33,110 bases of DNA, taken from assembly GCF_000331005.1 (NCBI RefSeq), contig NZ_AEJB01000614.1:1-33110 (forward strand), written 5' to 3'. Within the stretch, counting starts at the first letter, position 1. Every line of letters starts with the position of its first letter. The translations under genes were made by a program, and so were the position numbers. Source of the stretch: Streptomyces turgidiscabies Car8 (GTDB taxonomy: Bacteria; Actinomycetota; Actinomycetes; Streptomycetales; Streptomycetaceae). This document shows, one piece after another, positions 24,208-31,824 of this stretch. The notes under the pieces were generated by a model. That model made no database searches. It was not told the DNA's origin and saw only the letters and a program-made list of their open reading frames with translations.

Positions 24208-26711
24208 ACCGACACCGCCTTGCCGTCGGCGCCGGTCGCACCCCGCGTGTACTGGGGGTGGATCAACCCCACGCAGGTGTACGGGAGTTCCGCCACCTCC
24301 TCGACGGACACGCCCCGCTGCTCGGCGAGCAGGCGTACGTGGTCGAGGTCGGCGCCCGCTCCGGCGCGGGCCAGGATCTTCCAGGGGACGCGGCGCAGCA
24401 GCACCCGGGTGGTCTCGCCGACGCCGGGCTTGACGAGGTTCACGTCGTGGATCCCGTACTCCTCGCTGATCCGCTCGACGGCCGCCCAGCCCTCCCAGGT
24501 CGGTGCGCGGTCGGCGGCGAGCAGTTCCTTCACCGTGCTGTCGACGTCGTCCGTGACGTCGGGGAAACGGGCGGCGACGGCGTCGAGGAAGTCGACCGAG
24601 ACGTCGGCTTCGGCGAGTTCGCGGTAGAACTTGGCGCCGTGGAAGTCGTTCGGGCCGACCAGGTCCGCGCGCAGGACGGTCCGTGAAATCAGCCCGGACA
24701 CCGTGGAGTTGAGGCACGCGGACGGGATGAGGAAGTCCTCGCGGGTGCCGAACGTCCGGACGCAGGAGCCCGGGTCGGCCAGGACCGCGATCTCCGGGTC
24801 GAAGCCGGTGATGCCGTCGGAGGCCTCGAACTCCTTGATGGCGTCGGCGAGTTCGCGGGTGATCGCGCCCTTGCCGGTCCAGCCGTCGACGAACACGACG
24901 TCGGCGGGGTCGTGGTGGGCGGCCAGCCAGCGCAGCGCGTTGGCGTCGATACCCCGGCCCCGGACGATCGACACGGCGTAGTGGGGCAGTTCGAGCCCGT
25001 GCCGGTGCTGGGCCCAGCGGCGCATCAGCACACCGACGGGCGTTCCGGCCCGCGCCAGCGAGACGAGCACCGGGCGCGGCGACCGCTCGGCGAGCACCAA
25101 CTCCGTGACGGCGCCCACCGCTTGGGCGATGCGGGCTGCGGAGGTGTCGAGGGCGGCGCGGAACAGCTCCTGGTACTGGTCACTGGGCTGGTACTCGACC
25201 GGCAGCGACTCGGCGTAGTGGGCGCCGCCCGCCTGGATCGCCTCCTCGCGCTCCTCGGTGGGCGCCTCAAGGCTTACGTCCGAGAGGTCCCGCAGCAGCC
25301 AGCCGACCTCGTCCGGTGGATACGAGGAGAACGCGGGTCCGCGAAGGGGCTCGGGCAGCATGCGGGGCCTTTCGGGTACGTGCGGGGGTGCGGGTACGTA
25401 ACTGGGGACGACGGCGAGTACGACATTCGGCGTGTGAGCGGCGAGCACGGCCAACAGGCCGTCGGGGGCGTGCAGTTCGGGTGTGTCGGCGGTGGAGTCC
25501 ACGACCATGACGACGGCGTCGAAGCCTGCCCCGGCCACGTTGTAGGTGTAGCGCTCGCCGGGGCCGTCGGCCGGGTCGTCGTGGGCCGGGAAGGCGAGGC
25601 GGCTGCGGATCGCGTACCCCGGGTCGTCCACGGCGAGGACGGGTGAGCGGGTGGTCGTCGAGTAGCGGACCTCGGCGCTCTCCAGCGCCTTCTCCAGCTC
25701 GGCGGCGAGGCGCAGCGGGGCGTACATCAGCTCTTCGAAGCCGAGGACGAGGACGCGGTGAGCGTCCTCGGGGAGGGTTCCGGCGAGCCTTGCCGCCATC
25801 GCCGGGAGTGCGGTCTCCATACGTATTCGGTGGCCGGGCGTGAAGCCGTGGCGGGCGCCGTCCGGCAGTTTGGCGGGCCAGCGCAGGTCGACTCGGGTGT
25901 GGGGGTTGTGGGGCGGGTGCGGACTCGTCGTGGCTTGTCGCGCCCGCCCGGCGGAGCCGCAAATGTCACTGCCCCGCGCCCCTGAGGCCGGTTCCTCGTA
26001 CTCGGCGACAAGCGCTTGGCCCTTTTCCAGCACGCCCTCCGGCAGGTGCACTGTGCCCTTCGCCGCTGCCACCAGGTCGACCTGCGCGCCGATCTCGTCG
26101 GCGAACTCGTCCAGGCGGGCCACGTCCGCCGGGGCGCGCATGTCGACGAGGGCGACTATGACGTACCGCTCGCGCGGGTAGCGCTCGTGCAGGGCGCGGA
26201 TGGTGTTGAGGACGGTGTTGCCGGTGGAGAACTCGTCGTCGACGAGGACCAGCGGGCCGGGGCCGGCCAGCAGCGCGGGGTTCTCCGGGAGGAGGAGGTG
26301 GGAGGTGGCGTGCGAGTGGGCCTCTTCGAAGCCGCCCGCCGGGGCCACGCCGGCGACCGGGCGCCGGGTGGAGTGGAGGTAGGGCGCGAGGCCCACTCCG
26401 TCGGCGACGCAGTGACCGAGCCCGGTGGCCGTCTCGGCGTACCCGAGGACGACGGCGCGCCGGGACTCGTCGGCGCCGAGCAGCTCGCGCACCCGCCTGC
26501 CGAGGGCGAAGCCGTGGCCGTAGACGACGGCGGGCGACCGCGGGACGTGTTTGCCGAGCACGTTCGACACCAGCAGGTGCGCCCGCTTGGGGTTGCGCCG
26601 CAGGGCGAGGCCTAGCAGCTCGCGCAGCTCGTCGCCGCCGACCAGCTCGACCCCGAGCCGCTCGGCGACCCAGGTGCCGGACCAGACCCCGTTGTGCACA
26701 GCGTTGTTCAT
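24204..26711 (-). CDS. Fused phosphoribosyltransferase (PRTase_2)-TRSP-PRTase_1/StiP protein of the Ter pathway
   Basis: An 835-residue multidomain protein. Residues 1-240 form a type I phosphoribosyltransferase fold with the PRPP loop LVLVDDEFSTGNT (154-166). Residues about 273-440 match the TRSP domain, carrying YSTTTRSP (350-357). From about 460 (FSSYPPDEVGWLLRDLS) the sequence is a second phosphoribosyltransferase-like family, the one labelled PRTase_1 or StiP, with VLVSLARAGTPVGVLMRRW, VDGWTGKGAI and FGTREDFLIPSACLNSTVSG. These families occur together in ter-linked clusters predicted to make a nucleoside-like metabolite. Here both transferases are in one chain. Residues 242-268 are coded by a dispersed Streptomyces repeat, read in frame. 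The ATG has a weak AGGGA. Catalytic activity of each half is inferred, not shown. Confidence 0.85.
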   Translation of the reverse strand: MNNAVHNGVWSGTWVAERLGVELVGGDELRELLGLALRRNPKRAHLLVSNVLGKHVPRSPAVVYGHGFALGRRVRELLGADESRRAVVLGYAETATGLGHCVADGVGLAPYLHSTRRPVAGVAPAGGFEEAHSHATSHLLLPENPALLAGPGPLVLVDDEFSTGNTVLNTIRALHERYPRERYVIVALVDMRAPADVARLDEFADEIGAQVDLVAAAKGTVHLPEGVLEKGQALVAEYEEPASGARGSDICGSAGRARQATTSPHPPHNPHTRVDLRWPAKLPDGARHGFTPGHRIRMETALPAMAARLAGTLPEDAHRVLVLGFEELMYAPLRLAAELEKALESAEVRYSTTTRSPVLAVDDPGYAIRSRLAFPAHDDPADGPGERYTYNVAGAGFDAVVMVVDSTADTPELHAPDGLLAVLAAHTPNVVLAVVPSYVPAPPHVPERPRMLPEPLRGPAFSSYPPDEVGWLLRDLSDVSLEAPTEEREEAIQAGGAHYAESLPVEYQPSDQYQELFRAALDTSAARIAQAVGAVTELVLAERSPRPVLVSLARAGTPVGVLMRRWAQHRHGLELPHYAVSIVRGRGIDANALRWLAAHHDPADVVFVDGWTGKGAITRELADAIKEFEASDGITGFDPEIAVLADPGSCVRTFGTREDFLIPSACLNSTVSGLISRTVLRADLVGPNDFHGAKFYRELAEADVSVDFLDAVAARFPDVTDDVDSTVKELLAADRAPTWEGWAAVERISEEYGIHDVNLVKPGVGETTRVLLRRVPWKILARAGAGADLDHVRLLAEQRGVSVEEVAELPYTCVGLIHPQYTRGATGADGKAVSV
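25908..25988 (-). repeat. Dispersed Streptomyces repeat in frame inside the phosphoribosyltransferase gene
   Basis: On the minus strand the sequence contains GGGGCGCGGGG, then TTGCGGCTCCGCCG and GCGCGACAAGCCACGACGAG, then TCCGCACCCGCCC. It is nearly identical to the intergenic copy at 28949-29026. It codes residues 242-268 of the fused protein, in the linker between the first transferase domain and the TRSP domain. Confidence 0.85.
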
Positions 26712-26800
26712 GAGTCCCTATGTGTGTTCGTCGGGGGTGCCAGGTCGTACAGGTAATCGAATGCGGAGATGGGGACGGGTATGGGGATGAAGACGGAAGG

Positions 26801-27973
26801 TCAGTCGGGGATACCGGCGGTGAGCAGCTCCACGAAGCCGATGTCCTCGTTGGCGACGCCGAAGACCTCGGCCCGCAGCAGGGTCCGCTCGGCCCAGGCG
26901 CGGTGCGGCTTCACCTCGTTCATCTTGTTCGTGTACGCCGACCGCAGGACGCCTCCCCCGCAGCGCTCGGGTCGCAGGATGTCCTGCGCGTCGCTGAACT
27001 CCTCGTGGCTGACCACGGACAGGGTGTGCACGGGCAGGACGTGCGAGGGGTGGATGCAGGTCTTGCCGAGCAGCCCGTTGGCCTGGTCGAGGCTGATCTC
27101 GCGGAGCAGCCCGTCCATGGCGTGCTCGATCAGCGTCTCACGCAGTTCCTCGGCCTGGCCCTCCAGGAAGGGGCTGCGGCGCAGCTGTGGCTTGAACATG
27201 CGCTCCTGCACCCGGAAGTACTCCCAGACGGGCCCGGTGACCGTGTACCCGGTGCCGTCGGCCCGCCCCAGCATGTTGACGACGTCGGCGATGACGGAGG
27301 CGACGACATGGACGTCGTACGCGGTCATGTCCGGGGCTCTGCGCAGCCCGTACGAGGAGCAGAAGTCGGTGACGCCGAGGCGCAGGGCGAGGACGCGGTC
27401 GCGGTACTTGTCGACGGCGCGGGAGATGCCCTCCAGGGTCTCTACGCGCGTTTCCCGGTACATCAGCTCGGGGGACTCGAGCACCGGCATGCCGAACAGC
27501 CGGTGGCCGCTCGCGGCCTCGGCGTCGGCGAGGGCCTCCAGGAACGGCATGCCGCGTTCCTCGGTGAACTTCGGCATCACGAACCCGGAGAGCAGCCAGG
27601 CGGTGGGCCCGAGGCGCCGTACGAGGTCGGGGATCTGTTCGGGCGTACGGACCCGGATGAACAGCAGCGGCAGCCCGGTGGAGGCGTCGGGGCGCTCGGC
27701 GAGCACGCCGAACTCCCGCACCAGGTTCTCCTCGGCGTCCGCGACCTCCGAGTCGTCGATCGAGTCCTCCAGGCACAGGACCATGGACACGACACCGCGA
27801 GCGACCTGCTTGACGATGGCGTCGGCGAGGCGCGGGCGTGTGGCCGGGCTGTACAGGGTGGCGCCCAGGGCTGTGGCGAGCAGCCGGGCCGAGGAGTCGG
27901 CGGTGAACTCGCACGGCTCCTGGTGGAACAGGCGCTGCCGTACCTCAGGGGCGATGTGCCCGAAATGACGCAT
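26801..27973 (-). CDS. HpcH/HpaI aldolase/citrate lyase (CitE-like) family protein
   Basis: The protein has 390 residues. TIM-barrel CitE signatures are ATLYSPATRP, VVSMVLCLEDSIDDSEV (metal-binding acidic residues), LLFIRVRTPEQI, GFVMPKFT, GMPVLESPE, LALRLGVTDFCSSYGLRR and, near the end, LLGKTCIHPSHVLPVH, the usual C-terminal motif of CitE/aldolase enzymes. It should cleave or form a carbon-carbon bond with a 2-oxo-acid or acyl-CoA partner. It is the first gene of the operon with the fused phosphoribosyltransferase (89 bases apart) and HAD phosphatase, as in the ter-linked pathway. The ATG 27973 has GGGGGAG five bases upstream. The actual substrate cannot be deduced. It diverges from a TerD gene. 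Confidence 0.88.
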   Translation of the reverse strand: MRHFGHIAPEVRQRLFHQEPCEFTADSSARLLATALGATLYSPATRPRLADAIVKQVARGVVSMVLCLEDSIDDSEVADAEENLVREFGVLAERPDASTGLPLLFIRVRTPEQIPDLVRRLGPTAWLLSGFVMPKFTEERGMPFLEALADAEAASGHRLFGMPVLESPELMYRETRVETLEGISRAVDKYRDRVLALRLGVTDFCSSYGLRRAPDMTAYDVHVVASVIADVVNMLGRADGTGYTVTGPVWEYFRVQERMFKPQLRRSPFLEGQAEELRETLIEHAMDGLLREISLDQANGLLGKTCIHPSHVLPVHTLSVVSHEEFSDAQDILRPERCGGGVLRSAYTNKMNEVKPHRAWAERTLLRAEVFGVANEDIGFVELLTAGIPD

Positions 27974-28049
27974 GAAACTCCCCCGTGGTGGGTGGACGGC
28001 TGGTCGAGTGGTGATCGAGAGTCGGTCGGGTGTTGATGGGTGGCCGGTA

Positions 28050-28055
28050 ATAGTA
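28050..28055 (-). promoter_or_regulatory. Possible -10 box for the Ter biosynthetic operon
   Basis: TACTAT on the minus strand lies 77 bases before ATG 27973, in the 195-base divergent region shared with terD. A good -35 element is not visible, so an alternative sigma factor or activator may be needed. Confidence 0.3.
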
Positions 28056-28168
28056 CGTAGGGATCCATGTCGAGGGTTCCCACCGAGAATGAAGTTCAGG
28101 TAACGCGGACACGCGGAACCGATGCCCCCGCGTTGTCGTGACCAGGACCGAGAAGGCAGGATGACCGC

Positions 28169-28942
28169 ATGACGCACGCGATGCTGAAGGGGTCGAACGT
28201 CCCGGTCGAGGCCACGACGGTGCGCGCCGTGCTGCGCTGGACGCCCGGCCAGGGGGTTCCGGATGTCGATGCCTCGGCGCTGCTCCTCGGCCCCGACGGT
28301 CGTGTGCGCTCCGACGAGGACTTCGTCTTCTACAACCAGCCCCGCCACCCCTCGGGCAAGGTCTGGCGGCTCGGCAAGAAACGAGTGGCCGAGGGCCTGA
28401 CCGACACGATCCAGACGGATCTGACCGGTGTCGAGTCCGGAGTCGGTCAGATTCTGCTGGTCGCCTCGGCGGACGGCGTCGCCTTCGCCCGCGTACGGTC
28501 CCTGCGCATCGTGCTGTACGACGGTGCCGTCGCGGACGGCGAACCGCTGGCGTACTTCGACGTGAAGCCGGAGACGGGCGAGGAAACGGCTCTGATCTGC
28601 GGGGAGCTGTACCGACGCGGAGACGGCTGGAAGTTCCGCGCCCTGGGCGAGGGCTACTCGAACGGCCTGGAGGGCCTGGCGACGGACTTCGGCATCTCAG
28701 TGGAGGACCAGCCGGCCGAGGAACCGTTCCCGGACACCACGAACTCCCCGCCCACGGACCCCTCGGCGGCCACTACAGTCCAGCATCCGCCGACCCTCCC
28801 TCCGCAGCCGGCCTACGGCTACCCCCAGCCCGCAAGCCCGAACACGACCCAACCGGCATACGGCTACCCCCAACCGGTGGGAACATCCCCGTCCCCGGAC
28901 TTCCACCTACCCCCACAGGGCCCACAGTTCATCGGACGCTGA
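28169..28942 (+). CDS. TerD-family protein with Pro/Tyr-rich repeat tail
   Basis: The protein has 257 residues. The TerD domain (1-185) has the typical VPDVDASALLLGPDGRVRSD and DFVFYNQP segments, RSLRIVLYDG, LAYFDV, ETALICGELYRRGDGWKFRALGEGYSNGLEGLATDFGI, the last being the most conserved TerD block. Residues after about 190 form a disordered Pro/Thr/Gln tail with two QPAYGYPQP repeats, absent from the two TerD proteins at 31147 and 31825. TerD proteins bind calcium through acidic residues and are linked to tellurite, oxidative and phage stress. The tail could bind membranes or partners. ATG 28169 has AGGA seven bases upstream. The gene diverges from the metabolite operon and its stop is followed by a repeat hairpin. 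Confidence 0.88.
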   Translation: MTHAMLKGSNVPVEATTVRAVLRWTPGQGVPDVDASALLLGPDGRVRSDEDFVFYNQPRHPSGKVWRLGKKRVAEGLTDTIQTDLTGVESGVGQILLVASADGVAFARVRSLRIVLYDGAVADGEPLAYFDVKPETGEETALICGELYRRGDGWKFRALGEGYSNGLEGLATDFGISVEDQPAEEPFPDTTNSPPTDPSAATTVQHPPTLPPQPAYGYPQPASPNTTQPAYGYPQPVGTSPSPDFHLPPQGPQFIGR

Positions 28943-28948
28943 GCACAG

Positions 28949-29026
28949 GCGCCCTGAAGGGGCGCGGGGCTGTGACCTCTTGCGGCTCCGCCGCGGGGCG
29001 CGACAAGCCACGACGAGCCCGCACCC
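28949..29026 (+). repeat. Dispersed Streptomyces repeat after terD, hairpin possibly acting as terminator
   Basis: GCGCCC-TGAAG-GGGCGC (28949-28965) is followed by GGGGCTGTGACC, TTGCGGCTCCGCCG, and GCGCGACAAGCCACGACGAG. It lies six bases after the terD stop and 52 bases before the stop of the convergent TerA-like gene. Confidence 0.8.
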
Positions 29027-29077
29027 GCCACCGAACAGAGCTCCCGAGCTCATAGGCGCCCCCGCCCAGACCGAGCG

Positions 29078-29815
29078 TCAGCGCTCCGCCTTCGTCTTGT
29101 AACCCCTGCCCCACTGCAACCCCCACCCGTACAACCGATCAAGCTCCGCCTGGAACCCGTAGACGAACTTGACCTCCCGCTGGACGATCAACTCGTTCTT
29201 CACGTTCTCGATCAACACCACCGCACACGAGCGAGCCTGCGAGTGCCGCTCGTCGAGGCCTATCTCGATCCGCGGCCCGTTGCTCGGGTAGAGCGTCACG
29301 ATCGCGTGGGTCCGGTCGAACGCCGGCGTCTGGTCGTAGATGTACACGAACACCAGCAGCCGCTTGATCTCGTCCCGGTGATCAAGGTTGACGTACGCCG
29401 TCTCGCCTGACGCCGACCCGAACCGGTCGTCGCCGCTCAGTTTGACGTAGGGCGGCGCGTTCGTCTCGCCCAGGAACCCGCCCAGGGGCTGTACGACGCC
29501 CTTGGTGCCGTCGGTCAGTTCGTAGAGGATGCCCAGGTCGAGGTCGACGTTCACCATGCTCTGGGTGTGGCCCTTGACCTCCTCCGGCCGCAGGGCCTGG
29601 AAGGGGTGTCGCCACAGGCTCTGCCGCTTCGGGCCGCCGATGTCCGACGTACGCATCCGCCAGGACAGGTTGATGCGCAGATGGCCGGTCGCCGCGCCCT
29701 GCCTGGTGAGCGAGACCCGCTGGTGCCGCTTGGTCAGCTCGATGGAGTTGCTCGCTGCGCTGCCGGCGTCGAAGTCCGTCGTACGGCCGCGCCACAGGTC
29801 GTCCCAGAAACTCAT
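29078..29815 (-). CDS. TerA-like tellurium-resistance protein
   Basis: A 245-residue soluble protein starting MSFWDDLWRGRTTDF. TerD-like beta-sandwich strands are visible: NVDLDLGILYELTDGTKG, a GDDRFGSASGETAYVNL segment, RLLVFVYIYDQTP and GFQAELDRLYGWGLQWGRGY at the end. The length and the central DLDLG/ELTDG block fit the TerA branch rather than TerD. TerA proteins belong to the predicted metal-sensing Ter complex. I chose ATG 29815; the frame is open to 29845, but the upstream start lacks a ribosome site. The gene lies alone between the TerD and DUF475 genes, convergent with the first. The exact role of TerA is unknown. Confidence 0.82.
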   Translation of the reverse strand: MSFWDDLWRGRTTDFDAGSAASNSIELTKRHQRVSLTRQGAATGHLRINLSWRMRTSDIGGPKRQSLWRHPFQALRPEEVKGHTQSMVNVDLDLGILYELTDGTKGVVQPLGGFLGETNAPPYVKLSGDDRFGSASGETAYVNLDHRDEIKRLLVFVYIYDQTPAFDRTHAIVTLYPSNGPRIEIGLDERHSQARSCAVVLIENVKNELIVQREVKFVYGFQAELDRLYGWGLQWGRGYKTKAER

Positions 29816-29947
29816 CCCGTCCCCACCCGTCCAGCCCCCGCACACTTGTCTGCGCCGTCGGTCCCGTGCCCGCAGAGCCGCGGGGCGGCCGACGAGGACG
29901 ATTCCTCGTAGCCGCCCCGCTCAGAGCGTTCCTCACACCGGAGGTTG

Positions 29948-31096
29948 TCACACCCCGGACGGGACCTCAGTCTTCTCGTCCGAGCCCGTCGCTTTTCCCT
30001 CTGCCGCTGCCAGTTTGGTGTTGCGGCGCACGGAGGACCAGAAGGACCAGGCGATCAGGACGACGCCCACCAGGCCGGTGATGACCTCGTGGATCTCGTA
30101 CTGGATGGTGACGAGCAGGATGCCGGCGAGGGCGCCGATCGCGTAGTGCGCGCCGTGCTCCAGGTAGACGTAGTCGTCGAGGGTGCCCTGACGGACGAGG
30201 TAGACCGTCAGCGAACGGACGTACATCGCGCCGATACCGAGACCCAGGGCCATCAGCACGATGTCGTTGGTGACGGCGAAGGCGCCGATGACACCGTCGA
30301 AGGAGAAGGACGCGTCGAGCACTTCGAGGTAGAGGAACATGAAGAACGCGGCCTGGCCGGCGAGGACGACGGCCGGCTTCTTCTTGCCGGTGCGTTCGGC
30401 CTCTTCCTCCTCCTCGTGCTCGCGCTCCTCCTCTTCCTCGAGTTTGTCCTCGAAGTAGCCGGAGAGCCCGCCGACGATCATGTACGTGATCAGGCCGGCG
30501 ATGCCGGAGATGAGGACCGTCTGCGCCTTGTCGACGTGGGCGCCACCGTGCTGGTGGGCGTTGGTCGCGAAGGTCATGGCGGAGATCATGAGCACGATCA
30601 GGGCGATGCAGACCGACAGCATGTCGACCTTGCCGAGCTTGGCGAGCGGGCGTTCCAGCCAGCCGAGCCACTTGATGTCACGGTCCTCGAAGATGAAGTC
30701 GAGGAAGATCATCAACAGGAACATGCCACCGAAGGCGGCGATCGCCGGGTGGGCGTCGGTGACCAGTTGCTGGTACTGGTCCTTGTTGTTGAGCGCGAGG
30801 TCGACGGCGTCGATCGGACCGATCTTGGCGCTGATGGCCACGATGACGACGGGGAAGACGAGCCGCATACCGAAGACGGCGATGAGGACACCGACGGTGA
30901 GGAAGATCTTCTGCCAGAAGGCACTCATCTTCTTCAGGATTCCGGCGTTGACCACAGCGTTGTCGAAGGACAGCGAGATCTCGAGGATGGAGAGGATCGC
31001 CACGATGCCGAAGCCGGTCCACCCCCCGTAGAAGACCGCCGCGACCAGGCCGAGCGCGGTGACCGCGAACGACCAGCCGAAGGTTTTCAGAATCAC
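29948..31096 (-). CDS. DUF475 integral membrane protein (TerC-like)
   Basis: The protein has 382 residues with about eight to nine membrane segments. It starts MILKTFGWSFAVTALGLVAAVFYGG and contains LEISLSFDNAVVNAGILKKM and, in the second half, LEVLDASFSFDGVIGAFAVTND: the duplicated SFDNAVV/SFDGVIG acidic motifs that DUF475 shares with TerC. These acidic residues within membrane helices suggest metal-ion transport or sensing. A cytoplasmic-type loop with two runs of five Glu (about 212-232) separates the halves, and the C-terminus is Lys/Glu-rich. GTG 31096 has a weak GGG upstream. It lies 50 bases after a TerD gene and is probably in the same transcript. TerC-family relatives export manganese, which makes metal efflux a reasonable hypothesis. 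Confidence 0.88.
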   Translation of the reverse strand: MILKTFGWSFAVTALGLVAAVFYGGWTGFGIVAILSILEISLSFDNAVVNAGILKKMSAFWQKIFLTVGVLIAVFGMRLVFPVVIVAISAKIGPIDAVDLALNNKDQYQQLVTDAHPAIAAFGGMFLLMIFLDFIFEDRDIKWLGWLERPLAKLGKVDMLSVCIALIVLMISAMTFATNAHQHGGAHVDKAQTVLISGIAGLITYMIVGGLSGYFEDKLEEEEEREHEEEEEAERTGKKKPAVVLAGQAAFFMFLYLEVLDASFSFDGVIGAFAVTNDIVLMALGLGIGAMYVRSLTVYLVRQGTLDDYVYLEHGAHYAIGALAGILLVTIQYEIHEVITGLVGVVLIAWSFWSSVRRNTKLAAAEGKATGSDEKTEVPSGV

Positions 31097-31146
31097 TGGC
31101 TACCCAATCGTGTGTTTACGGGTCTCCCCCGCTGCCGTACTCGGCT

Positions 31147-31722
31147 TTACGAAACGTTGACTCCGAAGTCTAGAGCGATGCCCCGGAGACCCGACGCGTA
31201 CCCCTGACCAACTGCACGGAACTTCCACTCGCCCTGGTAGCGGTACAGCTCTCCGAAGATCATGGCGGTCTCCGTCGACGCGTCCTCGCTCAGGTCGTAG
31301 CGCGCGAGTTCCTGGCCGTCGGCCTGGTTGACGACCCGGATGAAGGCGTTGCTGACCTGGCCGAACGTCTGGCCGCGGTTGTCCGCGTCGTGGATCGAGA
31401 CCGGAAAGATGATTTTGTCGCAGGCGGCCGAGACGGCGGGGAGGTCGACGATCAGCGACTCGTCGTCGCCTTCACCCTCACCGGTGAGGTTGTCGCCAGT
31501 GTGTTCGACGGACCCGTCGGGGCTCCTGAGCTGGTTGTAGAAGACGAACCACTCGTCGCCCAGTACCCGCCCACCCCCGCACAGCAGCGCGCTGGCGTCG
31601 AGGTCGAAGGGTGCGCCGGTGGTGGAACGCGCGTCCCAGCCGAGCCCGATCAACACCTGGGTGAGGTTCGGTGCGGCTTTGGAGAGGGAGACATTGCCCC
31701 CCTTGGCAAGCGTGACGCCCAT
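31147..31722 (-). CDS. terD: TerD-family protein (paralogue 2)
   Basis: A 191-residue protein consisting of the TerD domain only: MGVTLAKGGNVSLSKAAPNL at the start, GWDARSTTGAPFDLDASALL, then VEHTGDNLTGEGEGDDE with a cluster of acidic residues typical of the calcium site, FPVSIHDAD, ARYDLSEDASTETAMIFGELYR and FRAVGQGYASGLRGIALDFGVNV. It is closely similar to the next gene, so the two arose by tandem duplication. ATG 31722 has GGAGG nine bases upstream. It is followed by the DUF475 gene 50 bases later. TerD genes in S. coelicolor have been tied to calcium homeostasis, which fits the acidic motif. Confidence 0.92.
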   Translation of the reverse strand: MGVTLAKGGNVSLSKAAPNLTQVLIGLGWDARSTTGAPFDLDASALLCGGGRVLGDEWFVFYNQLRSPDGSVEHTGDNLTGEGEGDDESLIVDLPAVSAACDKIIFPVSIHDADNRGQTFGQVSNAFIRVVNQADGQELARYDLSEDASTETAMIFGELYRYQGEWKFRAVGQGYASGLRGIALDFGVNVS

Positions 31723-31767
31723 GCTGCTGGTCCTCCCCGAGGTCATGCGGAACAGATGTGCCGAGCA

Positions 31768-31802
31768 CGTCCGGCGCCGCACCAGAAGTGCGACGCCGGA
31801 CG
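31768..31802 (-). terminator. Hairpin between the tandem terD genes
   Basis: CGTCCGGCG (31768-31776) pairs perfectly with CGCCGGACG (31794-31802), and the inner GCAC/GTGC also pair. It sits 22 bases past the upstream terD stop. No T-tract follows, so it may attenuate or protect the upstream mRNA rather than stop all transcription. Confidence 0.5.
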
Positions 31803-31824
31803 ACGGAACCGGAAGGAGACCGGC

